A DNA stretch of 64,000 bases from Enoplolaimus lenunculus. Lineage: Eukaryota > Nematoda > Enoplea > Enoplida > Thoracostomopsidae. The notes under the pieces were generated by a model, which was not told the DNA's origin, did not search any database, and saw only the letters and a program-made list of their open reading frames with translations. Position numbers and translations under genes: made by a program. Positions 14,101 to 22,529 of the stretch are shown piece by piece (the stretch's first letter is position 1; the number at the start of each line of letters is the position of its first letter). The stretch covers positions 160,729 through 224,728 of the forward strand of contig JASANG010001382.1 in the NCBI GenBank assembly GCA_030248215.1, read 5' to 3'.

Positions 14101-17100
14101 ATATTTCTACTTTTCTTGTGTCCCAACACTTGTGGTAAGATTACGACGCCCATGTAAAGATCACGGAACATTTTTCCCTGAGACTGCAACAGAGTAAGCT
14201 TTAGACCATTTTTTGTTTAGCTTAGGCTTAGGCTAGTCTTAGGAATGTGCTCATTCTTACGCTTATGTTTAGGCTTAGGCTTAGGAATGTGCTCATTCTT
14301 ACGCTTTTAGGCTTAAACTTAGGCTTAGGAATATGCTTATTTTTACGCTTAGGCTTAGGCTTAGGAATATGCTTATTTTTACGCTTAGGCTTAGGCTTAG
14401 GAATATGCTTATTTTTACGCTTCGGCTTAGGCTTAGGAATATGCTTATTTTTACGCTTAGGCTTAGGCTTAGGAATATGCTTATTTTTACGCTTAGGCTT
14501 AGGCTTAGGAATATGCTTATTTTTACGCTTAGGCTTAGGCTTAGGAATATGCTTATTTTTACGCTTAGGCTTAGGCTTAGGAATATGCTTATTTTTACGC
14601 TTAGGCTTAGGCTTAGGAATATGCTTATTTTTACGCTTAGGCTTAGGCTTAGGAATATGCTTATTTTTACGCTTAGGCTTAGGCTTAGGAATATGCTTAT
14701 TTTTACGCTTAGGCTTAGGCTTAGGAATATGCTTATTTTTACGCTTAGGCTTAGGCTTAGGAATATGCTTATAATACTGTTCCGCTCCTGTTCTTTACAT
14801 TGGCTGATTAGGAGTCGCTCGATATCGCCACTCAGCTTTATGTACTTGACACTCGAACCCGAGGAAAGTCTCATATCTTGCGGAGAATTTGTGCTGAACA
14901 CTGCAACTACGTTAAGCCGTAATAGCACTTACGCAATTTAGTAGATACTTATATTATCAAGGGGGTTCGATGAGTTGTCCCACTTATTTCCAGTCACCCC
15001 CCCCCCCCGCTCTCTGGGTGGTTAACTTACTTTGGATACGACGTACAGTAGTGTTGATACAATTGAAACCCATCGGCAAAATCAATAAACGTTTCAGCGA
15101 TTCGTTCAATGTCAAGCTCACAGTTGTCTAAAGCCATGTAAAAGTGTCTAAAAATACAAATTAATTTTGCTAAAATATCATAGGATATTAATCAAAAATT
15201 CCAGCCAAGACAAATTAACTTAAACACAAGCTAATTATAAAGGTAATTGACGTAATTATTAAAATCAAAAATTATACTGCCTATGCCCGGATTCAGGACC
15301 TGAGCGGCCACCCACCCCCCCGTTTGGGGGGACCCATCTCTGTGCAACAGGAATGACAATTTACTGGAACCGGAATTCCGGTTGCACCCTGGGCCCCACC
15401 CTAACCAATTGAAAAACAAAATCGCTGAAGTTTTAAAATGCGTCCGACTTCTCGCTCACGAGTTTGGAGGCGCCCATACTAGGGTTTGGGGGGAGCCCCC
15501 ATGTTTTGTCTGCTCCAGCACTGTCCAAATTAAACGTGGAAGCGCAAATAAGTCTGGCTTACAATGAAATGGACTTCAAATTACTGCGGGATTTAAGCCT
15601 GTGGATTATCCTTGATGGACCAAGTCACGTTGAAAGTACAGTACAGAATTGACAAATTCATAACTATATCGGATAGAAATATATCTCAAGAAGATTCAGT
15701 TGCAGCAAGATATAATATTCACAAATAATTGGAGGTCCACTGGTCGATCCAAGAGGGGACACACAGTCCTAGCCCCCAACAGGGATTCGAACTAAGTGAG
15801 TCAAATTTGAATCTGGCCGAGTTAACTTAGTTTACGTAGTCCCGTAGAGCTTATTTCGGAGATATTCAATTTGACTCACCATTTTTTACAATGTACGAAC
15901 TCGGGGACTCAGCCAACCGGACGCTTTCGCTTAGGAGGCTAATAGGTTTAAGTTCAGAATTAGACTTATCGTTATAAAGTTTACTGGACAAATCCCTGGA
16001 TCAGTTGTCCTAGATTTTGAAACTCAAAACAATACTGCTAAGTTTTCCAAACATTTCAACCCAAAAATTTATACCCAAAAATTTCAACCCAAAAATTTCA
16101 ACCCAAAAATTTCAACTCAAAAATTTTAACCCAAAAATTTCAACACAAAAATGTCAACACAAAAATTTCAACCCAAACATTTCAACCCAAAAATTTCAAC
16201 CCAAAAATGTCAACCCAAAAATTTCAATCCAAAAATTTCAACCCAAAAATTTCAACCCAAAAATTTCAACCCAAAAATTTCAACTCAAAAATTTTAACCC
16301 AAACATTTCAACCCAAAAATTTCAACTCAAAAATTTTAACCCAAACATTTCAACCCAAAAATTTCAACTCAAAAATCTTAACCCAAACATTTCAACCCAA
16401 AAATTTCAACTCAAAAATTTTAACCCAAACATTTCAACCCAAAAATTTCAACCCAAAAATTTCAACCCAAAAATTTCAACCCAAAAATTTCAACCCAAAA
16501 ATGTCAACCCAAAAATTTCAACCCAAAAATTTTAACCCAAAAATTTCAACCCAAAAATGTCAACCCAAAAATTTCAACAGCGTCCATCAGTTGTTTGCTA
16601 AACATTTCAGATGCGTAAATAAGAAAAATTATAACAACAATGAGAGGTCAACAAATGGGGGTCAAAACCGACTATTTCGACGCCAATTTTGACGCAAATT
16701 GATGTGTGTTTCTTGGAGCTGAGACTTGAAAAAAATGACCATAAAACTTTTTTAAGTATACTTAAGAGCATCCAGTATTGTTGCACCACCGACAAAATGT
16801 GTTAAAATTAAGTGAGAACACAAAAACTCAATTGTACTTAAACTAACACTGCTCTCTGTTTCCGTTTTAGGAGTTTCCTGTATTGACAGGGCCGTTAACC
16901 AAGAACTGTAGAAGGAACGGGAGACAATTTATAGTGAACACTTTCCATAAGATAGAATTGTTTTAATGATGTCGAAAAAATTATTCCGCTGGAAGTTGGT
17001 GAATGTGTCCGTGAAAGCAGGGCCGGAGCAGTCACCCCCCATTTAGGGTTGGTCACCCCCAAAGAAGGCCTCACCCTAAAAAGATGAAAAATAAAAAATA

Positions 17101-20100
17101 GCTGTTTATATTCAACGTGGGTAAGCAGCCCCCACCCTGGAATTGTGGGTGAAACCTCCACCCTGGCCACTCTGGCACTGTGGGTGAAGCCTCCACCCTG
17201 GCCACCCTGGCATTGTGGGTGAAGCCCCCACCCTGGAATTGTGGGTGAAGCCTCCACCCTGGAATTGTGGGTGAAGCCTCCATCATGGAATGGTGGGTGA
17301 AGCCTCCACCCTGGAATTGTGAGTGAAGCTTCCACCCTAACCTGCTCTGGCACTGTATAAACGGCGGTAACCCAGGCACAGTTTCGGCCCTGTATTCAAA
17401 TAAAATAAAAGACAACAATGCTTCCCTGTATCCTCAAATTTTCTTAAAAATTAAAGATAAAAGAATATGATACATTTTTGACGGAACCGCTTTGATATTT
17501 TAAATTTTGAAATTTTTTAAAACTTAAAATTCGATTATCTTAAAAACGCTATGAATATTTGGAAAAATTAATATTTTCATTAATCTCAATAGACGAATAG
17601 GACGAATTTCACAAAACGTGAAGCAGCAGTGAAGATTAGAGAGACAAATGACAATTGCTGATGTGATATAATCTACAATCCGGTCGCTCGAACGGTGTAA
17701 TAAGACTTAAGCTCCGGTGATGACCGATAAATTATCGAGTCCATGTTTGAGATTACAGGTTGTCAGTCGACGAGTTGTCGGACGACGAATTGTAACATTA
17801 ATGATACCAGGTGGAAACTAATACGTTTGTTCGTCGTTTGATACAAAATAATTTTTAGTGACACTGGTTCAATCAGGCTTTGATGCCAAATTAACCTCCA
17901 TCAATCTATAAGGCCATCTTGGGCAGATCCAGCTCCGTAGCCAGCTCACCTTGCTAGGGAGACTAAAATTTTTTCAGGAGTAGCATACAAGGGATTTAAT
18001 GACTTGCAAGCAAGGTTAAAAAATTTTCTAGGGGGTCCAATATTATTCCAGGGGGGCTAAGCCCCCCTGCCCCCACCCCCGGCTACGAACCCGGGCGTGC
18101 TGGGGCAGTCCATCGGTTAAAGATCACTGCTTACTTGTTAAAATAAAGTAAATCTTCAATATTGCTGAACAGATCACAAATGTCATTGTCGTCCAATCCG
18201 AACTCGACACGTCTACGAGTCAAAGTTGCTAAGTATCCCTGTAAAACGCAAAATATTACACAGACGATGTACCGGTACTCACTAAAAGCTTAAACTAACT
18301 TGATTTCAGCTTAAGCTAATCCACCAGTATTAAACTAACTTTCTAGATTAACTAAACTAACACGCAGGTTTATGCTTAAACTCGTTTAAAATCTTAAATA
18401 TTTTCAGTTTAAGCTAAACTTAATGAACTCTTAGATACACGGATGCACTTGTAACTTAAAGTAAAAATAAGTTTACTTAAACTCGTGTTAAACTTAAAAA
18501 CACGTTAACTTAAAATTGTTGTCTAGTTATTTCGTCCAGGTATATAAGTTTTACTTAACCTAATATTCAAGTTTATTTAAGCTATAATTTAAGTTTAAAT
18601 TTTTAGAGAGTATGAGTTATTACTATGCGTATACGGGTTATTCGTCATTCGACGAGAACGTCGAATTCATTGGCTCAAAAAATTATAGGTCGACTAATGA
18701 TTTTGGGTGATTACAAGTTGCCAGGCGACGAGTTGTCGAGCGACAAATTGTCGCGATACCATTGGTCCGATAGTGCGGATACCCCGTTGGGAACGCTGGG
18801 ATGAAATTTAGTCCACTTTGCAAAATGAAAAATTCTTGGTTAATGCAAAATTAATATTTTTCCAGTTGTACGTCGACTTTATCTCAAAACGGCTGGGTGG
18901 ATTTTTACTATCAGTTCAGCCCTGAATATAATTATCGCAGCAGCGGTTTTGTTGTCCAAACCTGTTGCTGCCAAATTGACGGTTTACGTTCGGCTAAAGG
19001 TTGCATCGACTTATTTGTCGATCCGCAACAGTTTTTGAGCAAATTTGTGAAAAAGGTTTTCTTATCGACTATTAACCATGTGCCTGTAGCTTTCCTACTC
19101 TGTAAATTCCAATGAGTTGATAAATCAATTCAGCTCGCGAGTTGGTTATTTCTGAATTAGTATCAGTAAACATTAACTCACACTGAGTTGAGTTGATTCT
19201 CAGTCTGAGTTGAGTTGACTCTGGTGAGTTGATTGATTAACTCAGAATGAATTGAATCAACTCAAACTTCTGAGTTCTGATAATCCTAACTCAGACTGAT
19301 TGATTGAACTCATTCTGAGATAAAATCAACTCACTGAAATTTACAGTGTACTAGAAATTTTGATTTAAGCAACAATTATACAAACTTTTTGAATTTTAAA
19401 ACTGTTGTCGTTCGTATTTATAAATTACGAAAAATACAAATTTTAACCAATTCTGCTATTTTTCAAATAGCAAAAGTCGCCGTATGTTGCCAATGTCAAT
19501 TTCCACATTCCGTACACAAATTAAAGTAAACGATGCAGGAATGCGATTTCTATAACATTTTAGATGACTTACAAGCAAGGTTGAAACATTTCTGGGGGGA
19601 CAAACATTGATGTATAAGGTGGTAGAATTGCGTTTGGCCTTTATTGGCTACGGGTCAGCACAAACCATATCGTCGGGCCAGTAGCCAAGGGGGGGGGGGG
19701 CAGAAAGGCTCAGCTCCCCCTGGAAAAATTTTGGCGCCCCCTAGAACATTTTCAATCTCGCTTGTAAGTCATTGAAACCCTTGAATGCCCCTCCAGAAAA
19801 ATTTTTTGGCCCCCTCCAGCAATGTGAGCCGGCTACGGGCCTGCGTATCCTGTCAAATTCAAAACAATTTCAAATTTGCACTGTGTCCTCTCACCTGAAC
19901 AACATAATACAAATCATTAACATAAATGCGTTCAGTGTCCAGCAACTCAAACACCACATGAGAAACCGGGGCAACTTTGCCCGTCGACTCGACAATTTCT
20001 GCTCTTCGAGGCGACGAAATCGCGTCTTCTTCGCGGAACAACGGCTCGAGTTGCGTTGACTTACGGTGCTCAGTTGAGTTCAATCGCTCCTGTTGAGATA

Positions 20101-22529
20101 TGCTTGTAGTCGCCGTTGAATGACAAAGGCAGTCGTTGTCTGAGTGTTTTGTACCTAAAGAAAAACACCAAGTATAGGCAGTTGATAGAATATTAACGAC
20201 GTATACATGGTTCTGGCATTGGGTAGGCAAGATTTCAATCCCAAAGTGTATTATATTAGCTTCACGTCTTTGGGGAAGCAGTTAACTGATACGCCCGTCA
20301 ATGTTTATCTCCGTATAAATAGCCGCAATGGCTCGTATGGCATCGTATAACAATTTATAAACAAAAATTTTTCACCTGCGCCTCGCTTGGCATCAGAGCA
20401 GTATGGTAAATGTTTTTTGCAACTTGTGCCGAAAAAACTTGCTAATCAGGATGCAACCGGAGGTAAAGGATACCGGAGCCGGAGGTCAACGAAACTTGTC
20501 GGACCCGGAGGACAACGAAACTTGTCGGACCCGGAGGACAACGAAACTTGTCTGAGCCGGAGGTCAACGAAACTTGTCGGACCCGGAGGACAACGAAACT
20601 TGTCGGAGCCGGAGGTCAACGAAACTTGTCTGAGCCGGAGGTCAACGAAACTTGTCGGAGCCGGAGGTCAACGAAACTTGTCGGAGCCGGAGGTCAACGA
20701 AACTTGTCGGAGCCGGAGGTCAACGAAACTTGTCGGAGCCGGAGGTCAACGAAACTTGTCGGAGCCGGAGGTCAACGAAACTTGTCGGAGCCGGAGGTCA
20801 ACGAAACTTGTCGGAGCCGGAGGTCAACGAAACTTGTCGGAGCCGGAGGTCAACGAAACTTGTCGGAGCCGGAGGTCAACGAAACTTGTCGGAGCCGGAG
20901 GTCAACGAAACTTGTCGGAGCCGGAGGTGAGTCAAAATTAGGTAGTAAAAATAATGGTTAATTAGTTAATTTTAGCCAATATCTGCAAAATGTTGTTAAG
21001 TTGTTTGGTTTTACGCTAATTTTGTGAAAAATTTCGGAAATTTTTTCCTGAAAATTGTGACAAAAGTAAAACGAAACGCGTCAAACAGATAAATTTTGCA
21101 AAATTATATATTGAAAATTTTACTACCGAAATTGCCAGAACCTCCGGCAAAAATTCTGCCGGTGCCGGATCCGGAGGCAGACGTCCGGTTGTACCCTGTT
21201 GCTAATAAATCTTGAAACAGACACGAATTAATGTTTGCAGATGAGAGCTGAAATAACGGCTCTCTATACAAAAACGTAGCAAGGGTGTTTAGTGGTCTCT
21301 GCCCCCTTTTGTGATTTTTCTGCAAGGATAAATTCCTGGAACCTTTTCAATTGTAATCCAAAAAACCTTCAATCGAAAGAAAATCAACCAGGATAAGTCT
21401 CCGTTCTAAAATGCTGCCTACGCCGGTGTCCGAAAACCTGTTGCGACCCTCCCATCTTCAAAGGCTTCTGATGAATCTGAACCCACTTACTCGAACATGG
21501 ATTGCTACAAGCCAACATCTGCGAACCAGAGTGGACGTCACCGATGGCTTGATTGACCGCATGCGGATTGCGTTGACAGTTTTCGTGTTGCGTCGCTTGG
21601 CGGCATCGCAGAGAATTCGAGTCACGAGCTGGACATTTGGCGATTCGATTCAATCCAACATGTGTTCGTGACTCCGGTGAGGAGCAATCGGTTGTCACAG
21701 TGGCAGCGGTTGTCCTGAATGGATTGTCGTCAAAGTTCGGAGTGGTTATCGCAGTCGACGCAATTGAGGGTTGCATCGATGCAAAACGATCACAATACAT
21801 CGACGCAAAGTGGTCGCGCTGGGTCGATACATCTTGAAACCGATGCATCGACACAATTTGGCCGTTATCAGATCGACTTCCATTCGCCGACGTGGCACCG
21901 GTTGTGGCGCATCGCGGCGACGGCACAAGCGTATCGTGAGAAGCTGAAGCCAGCGTCGATTCGTAGCCGCAATAAGATCCAAACATCCCTATTTCGCTCG
22001 CGCGAGAAATGTCCGAGGAATCGATCAACGAAACGGTCAAATCAGAACCGCGCAAATTGTCGCAGAAGTCAGTGGAAACGTTCCGATTGACCAATGAGCG
22101 TTCATCAAACACTGCTGGCCGGCATTCGTCAACCAATGATCGTTCATCGAACGTTTCGATGCGTTTTCGATCGACCAATGAACGATTGCGAGAGGCGTTA
22201 ACATGATAGCGATCATGCAATAAACGTGAATTGAGCTGGAACCCACGCGAACAATTGGCCAATGAGCGTTCGTCGACGTGATTTTCGTCAACAAACGAGC
22301 TACGATCGTTGCATTCAAGCAATGAGCGCTCAGTAGTCGATGCTATCTCGTGTGCCCTCAATGCTGATTGGCTAATATCAACGAATCCTGATGAAACTGT
22401 TGAGCATGAAGAAGTTGCCGAAGACGAATGACGTTTCAGTGCCGCTTGATCGTTCGTTGTTGTTGTTGTTGTTTTTGTTGCCGTTGTTAATTCACAACCA
22501 TTATGATATGTTACATTACAACGTTGCAT
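627..22529 (-). CDS. PLEKHG-like: PLEKHG-like Rho guanine-nucleotide exchange factor (DH-PH), 14 coding exons
   Basis: Proteins of this family activate Rho-family GTPases at membranes and the actin cytoskeleton: the DH domain catalyses GDP release and the PH domain assists. Coding exons in transcript order: 22529-21389, 20154-19895, 18238-18135, 15147-15031, 12222-12165, 10995-10903, 10537-9905, 9525-9304, 8585-8490, 7836-7686, 6917-6825, 6104-6040, 5435-5373, 5144-627. All 13 introns are GT-AG and every phase joins in frame, giving about 2537 residues. The DH domain begins near residue 446 ([19 protein letters not shown]) and includes the conserved [14 protein letters not shown] near 576-589. 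The PH domain runs from about 809 ([18 protein letters not shown]) to the helix [20 protein letters not shown] order and exon-by-exon similarity to vertebrate PLEKHG1-3 are judged from memory. The N-terminal 440 and C-terminal 1500 residues are polar and low-complexity. The start ATG has an in-frame TGA 27 bases upstream. 5' untranslated exons and the polyadenylation site were not found. Confidence 0.88.
4783..4925 (-). repeat. CAA/CAG trinucleotide repeat coding polyglutamine
   Basis: On the coding strand this is mostly CAA with interspersed CAG and a few CAT codons, in frame in exon 14. The CAA/CAG mixture makes it less slippage-prone than pure CAG. Reading frames in other phases here (polyN, polyT, polyV) are shadows. 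Confidence 0.9.
5373..5435 (-). CDS. PLEKHG-like: PLEKHG-like exon 13
   Basis: A 63-base exon. Acceptor TTTCCAG|ATATCT, donor TCCAAG|GTACGA. Encodes [18 protein letters not shown] in phase 0 at both ends. Supported by splice sites and phase; could be an alternative exon. Confidence 0.65.
5520..5905. mobile_element. hAT-like MITE, Family B (CAACCGGAATT ends)
   Basis: Lies in the intron between exons 13 and 12. Left end ACAACCGGAATTCC, right end GGAATTGTAATTCCGGTTGCACC in inverted form (written here in two parts: GTAATTCC and GGTTGCACC). Both termini are diverged and the target duplication is not clear. The family is defined by better copies at 12644, 20447 and 29451. Confidence 0.6.
6040..6104 (-). 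CDS. PLEKHG-like: PLEKHG-like exon 12
   Basis: A 65-base exon. Acceptor TTGTTTCAG|GAACAA, donor CGTTCG|GTTAGT. It codes for a Gly/Arg/His-containing linker ([19 protein letters not shown]). Supported by splice sites and phase only; the donor is a weak consensus. Confidence 0.6.
6256..6392. mobile_element. MITE, Family C (AGGGTTGCGCTATA ends), array-less copy
   Basis: Left terminus AGGGTGGCGCTAAG, right terminus CATAGCGCAACCCT (inverted), with GACGGACGGCGACGGACG next to the right end. Only one copy of the GACGGACGG motif is present, so this 137-bp copy looks like the unexpanded state of the elements at 30845-31654 and 50805-52331. Confidence 0.65.
6725..6797. mobile_element. Family C MITE fragment (right half)
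   Basis: Contains GACGGCACCGGACGACGC followed by AAAAAGTATAGCGTAACCCT, the Family C right terminus. It sits directly beside exon 11. Confidence 0.5.
6825..6917 (-). CDS. PLEKHG-like: PLEKHG-like exon 11 (post-PH linker)
   Basis: Acceptor TTGACAG|GTGAGA, donor GCAG|GTAAGA. Encodes a basic segment ending [12 protein letters not shown], similar in position and charge to the conserved post-PH motif of PLEKHG proteins. Phase 1 at both ends. Confidence 0.8.
6985..7245. mobile_element. MITE, Family H (ACTCTTGT ends, GACCCCC core)
   Basis: Shares with 7950-8252, 25430-25675 and 30362-30610 the order: GAATGTACC-type terminus, GCGTTGCGTTTTTG, core with GTGACAGCGACCCCC, then GCACACTCTTG. Here the terminal pair GCACACTCTTG and CATTCACTCTTG is at the right side. 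Confidence 0.5.
7686..7836 (-). CDS. PLEKHG-like: PLEKHG-like exon 10 (PH C-terminal helix)
   Basis: Acceptor GATTTCAG|GCGAAA, donor GATG|GTAAGA. Encodes [16 protein letters not shown] with the near-invariant PH tryptophan, then [13 protein letters not shown], matching the segment that follows the PH helix in PLEKHG proteins. Confidence 0.87.
7950..8252. mobile_element. MITE, Family H, best-preserved copy
   Basis: Left terminus CCAGGAGTGCATAATATA, right terminus CATCATTCACTCTTGG in inverted orientation. Internal inverted arms carry TGCGTTTTTGGCC on the left and GCCAAAAACGCAACGC on the right. Located in intron 9, 100-200 bases from exon 10. Confidence 0.6.
8490..8585 (-). CDS. PLEKHG-like: PLEKHG-like exon 9 (PH domain middle)
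   Basis: A 32-codon exon in phase 0. Acceptor AAACTTTCAG|TGTTCA, donor TTTTTG|GTAGGT. Encodes [13 protein letters not shown] and then [16 protein letters not shown], which fill the central PH strands absent from the flanking exons. A MITE begins 55 bases upstream of the acceptor. Confidence 0.82.
8640..8850. mobile_element. Tc1/mariner-type MITE, Family D (CACTGCAAAA ends)
   Basis: Starts CACTGCAAAACATGGTG and ends with the inverted CACCATTTGTTGCAGTG. Left flank TA, right flank TG. The interior carries several GAGTC/GACTC motifs. Better copies with TA on both sides are at 22826 and 53336. Confidence 0.7.
8862..8951. mobile_element. Family C MITE fragment
   Basis: Contains GTGACGGACGCCGCCGGAC followed by AAAAGTATAGCGTCACCC, the right terminus of Family C, immediately after a Family D MITE. 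Confidence 0.5.
9008..9175. mobile_element. MITE, Family F (GGCCCGTAGCCA / TGGCTACGGGCC ends)
   Basis: Begins near CCCGTAGCCAAGG and ends at GAGCTGGCTACGGGCC. The interior has paired blocks AAAATTTTGG and TTGCTTGTAA(C/G)TCATT. The same architecture recurs about a dozen times in the window. Confidence 0.65.
9304..9525 (-). CDS. PLEKHG-like: PLEKHG-like exon 8 (PH domain start)
   Basis: Acceptor TTGTTTCAG|TCGGAT, donor ATTCCG|GTATGA. Encodes the first PH strands: [13 protein letters not shown], a serine/threonine-rich beta1-beta2 loop, then [15 protein letters not shown]. The order LVLEG.FR...LFLFD..LLI is typical of PH domains that follow DH domains. Confidence 0.87.
9905..10537 (-). CDS. PLEKHG-like: PLEKHG-like exon 7 (DH end with large insert)
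   Basis: Acceptor ACATTTCAG|AGTATG, donor GACTGCGAG|GTACGC; 211 codons, phase 0 at both ends. The first nine or so residues finish the core helix. The last 50 or so ([19 protein letters not shown], then [16 protein letters not shown]) form the final DH helix. The 150 residues between them are Ser/Thr/Gln-rich and have no counterpart I know in the family, where this loop is about 15 residues. Confidence 0.87.
10903..10995 (-). CDS. PLEKHG-like: PLEKHG-like exon 6 (DH core motif)
   Basis: Acceptor TTTTCAG|GATCGT, donor CTTGAG|GTAAAT. Encodes [19 protein letters not shown] and then [12 protein letters not shown], the most conserved DH helix, which contacts the GTPase. This is the strongest family diagnostic in the gene. 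Confidence 0.93.
11054..11230 (-). mobile_element. Palindromic MITE with a tRNA-like sequence in its loop
   Basis: Left arm (from 11054) contains GTTGGTACTATACGGTC, a GACGACCC block and CCAAAGTTAA. The right arm (to 11230) contains GTTAACTTTGG, GGGGTCGT and ACCGTATAGTACCAAC, inverted, so roughly 50-bp arms fold on each other. The 70-80 bases between the arms are a tRNA-like sequence on the minus strand. Intronic, between exons 6 and 5. Confidence 0.7.
11107..11180 (-). tRNA. tRNA-like sequence (probable pseudogene)
   Basis: Minus strand shows a good A box (TGGTGTAGTGGTAGC) and a near-perfect B box (GGTTCGATTCC). An anticodon-like hairpin has CTTG/CAAG stem bases. T-stem and anticodon-stem mismatches argue against a working tRNA. 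The anticodon cannot be assigned safely. Confidence 0.45.
11663..12090. mobile_element. Family B hAT-like element, right end lost
   Basis: Left end GGGTGCAATCGGAATTAC, and internal text shared with 12644-13053 (GTAGCAAAATGACTAA-like and AAATCTACCTT blocks). The right part stops at ACCGGTACCGGAAAGTG without the terminal GGTTGCACCCTG. Confidence 0.55.
12165..12222 (-). CDS. PLEKHG-like: PLEKHG-like exon 5 (small DH exon)
   Basis: A 58-base exon found by phase matching: acceptor TTTTCAG|AATAGT, donor CTCAAC|GTAGGT. It encodes 19 residues ([11 protein letters not shown]...HDMLN) at the place where homologues have the short helix leading to the ERQE..HSLPL motif. Phase 2 entry and phase 0 exit fit both neighbours exactly. 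Confidence 0.78.
12644..13053. mobile_element. hAT-like non-autonomous element, Family B
   Basis: Terminal inverted repeats CAGGATGTAACCGGAATTAC (left) and GAATTCCGGTTGCACCCTG (right). Flanked by an 8-bp direct repeat GTATATAT (12636-12643 and 13054-13061). The duplication fits the hAT pattern nTnnnnAn, although the flank is AT-rich. Confidence 0.75.
14148..14804. mobile_element. Family A MITE with expanded 36-bp array
   Basis: Left end GCCCATGTAAAGATCACGGAAC, right end GTTCCGCTCCTGTTCTTTACATTGGC (each quoted only in its terminal blocks GCCCATGTAAAGATC and TTCTTTACATTGGC). Between them lies an array of about 13 units. Located in the intron between exons 5 and 4. No clear target duplication found. 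Confidence 0.65.
14290..14770. repeat. 36-bp minisatellite built from CTTAGG-type hexamers
   Basis: Each unit is three GCTTAG hexamers followed by GAATAT, GCTTAT and TTTTAC. Units are nearly identical over 12-13 copies. Because 36 is divisible by three, both strands appear open, but the frames are not genes. Confidence 0.92.
15031..15147 (-). CDS. PLEKHG-like: PLEKHG-like exon 4 (DH domain)
   Basis: Acceptor TTTTTAG|ACACTT, donor CCAAA|GTAAGT. Encodes [18 protein letters not shown] followed by YCTSYPK, matching the DH segment IAECF......F.IY..YC.NYP. Confidence 0.88.
15386..15535. repeat. Dispersed repeat shared with 23627-23770
   Basis: Contains CACCCTAACCAATTGAAAAA, AAAATGCGTCCGACTTCTCG and GAGTTTGGAGGCGCC. 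The same blocks occur inverted near 23627-23770 (GCGAGCGAAGCGAGCAAGAA, CCAGACGCATTTTGAAG). Element type unknown. A collapsed Family B remnant with GAATTCCGGTTGCACCCTG adjoins at 15344-15392. Confidence 0.5.
16060..16580. repeat. 14-bp minisatellite (ATTTCAACCCAAAA)
   Basis: About 37 tandem units of ATTTCAACCCAAAA with variants ATTTTAACCC, ATTTCAACTC and ATGTCAAC. The arrangement of variants is itself repeated (about 56 bases) in the middle, indicating block duplications. The long Asn/Pro/Lys frames are spurious. Confidence 0.92.
17026..17395. mobile_element. Element with CAGGGCCGGA ends carrying a 26-bp array
   Basis: Left CAGGGCCGGAGCAGTCACC near 17022, right TTTCGGCCCTG ending near 17393, roughly inverted. 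Inside, at 17130-17340, a unit containing CCACCCTGGAATTGTGGGTG repeats about eight times at 26-bp spacing with variants. No convincing target duplication. Related to pieces at 23630-23820 and 30090-30225. Confidence 0.5.
17934..18093. mobile_element. Family F MITE copy
   Basis: CTCCGTAGCCAGCTCACCTTGC at the left (core GTAGCCAGCTCACC) and CCCCGGCTACGAACCCG at the right, with the AAAATTTTTTCAGG / CCAGGGGGGCT interior. Lies 40 bases from exon 3. Confidence 0.6.
18135..18238 (-). CDS. PLEKHG-like: PLEKHG-like exon 3 (DH domain)
   Basis: Acceptor TTTTACAG|GGATAC, donor AACAA|GTAAGC. Encodes a segment ending [15 protein letters not shown], matching the conserved DH element F.NIEDIY.FN. Enters in phase 0 and leaves in phase 2. 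Confidence 0.88.
19098..19348. mobile_element. Tc1/mariner-type MITE, Family E (CACTGTAAATT ends)
   Basis: Left CTCTGTAAATTCCAATGAG, right CACTGAAATTTACAGTG, flanked by TA on both sides (19096-97, 19349-50). The interior is dense in GAGTTGA / TCAACTC motifs. A second copy is at 33070-33323. Confidence 0.75.
19677..19845. mobile_element. Family F MITE copy
   Basis: Left GGGCCAGTAGCCAAGG, right GAGCCGGCTACGGGCC. Contains a G run at 19690-19699. Confidence 0.6.
19895..20154 (-). CDS. PLEKHG-like: PLEKHG-like exon 2 (start of DH domain)
   Basis: Acceptor CTTTAG|GTACAA, donor CAG|GTGAGA. The last third reads [19 protein letters not shown], the first DH helix with the ETER.YV.DL signature typical of PLEKHG and related exchange factors. 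Upstream residues are polar linker. Confidence 0.88.
20447..21198. mobile_element. hAT-like element, Family B, with expanded 26-bp array
   Basis: Ends CAGGATGCAACCGGAGG and CCGGTTGTACCCTG, flanked by perfect 8-bp duplications TTGCTAAT (20439-20446 and 21199-21206) that fit the hAT pattern nTnnnnAn. The non-array part is very similar to the 360-bp element at 29451-29810, which has the same interior but only one or two units. Lies in intron 1 of the PLEKHG-like gene. Confidence 0.85.
20465..20935. repeat. 26-bp minisatellite inside a hAT-like element
   Basis: About 18 units containing CAACGAAACTTGTCGGAGCC. The first few carry variants (GACCCGGAGGACAACG) and the later ones are nearly identical, suggesting recent expansion toward the right end. 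Confidence 0.92.
21389..22529 (-). CDS. PLEKHG-like: PLEKHG-like exon 1 (N-terminal disordered region)
   Basis: Encodes residues 1-380 plus one base. The region is rich in Ser, Thr, Asp and Arg, with a threonine run near residues 18-26 and no recognisable fold. A short motif of the form (D/T)ERSL(V/L/A) recurs four times, with a fifth variant, RNRSLVD. The donor is CCTG|GTTGAT; its phase 1 matches exon 2. An alternative in-frame donor (CAG|GTTTTC at about 21427) is phase 0 and would not join exon 2 in frame. Confidence 0.8.

Noticed and set aside
16017..16692. Asn/Pro/Lys-rich frames of 160-170 codons
   Set aside because: Reading through the 14-bp minisatellite.
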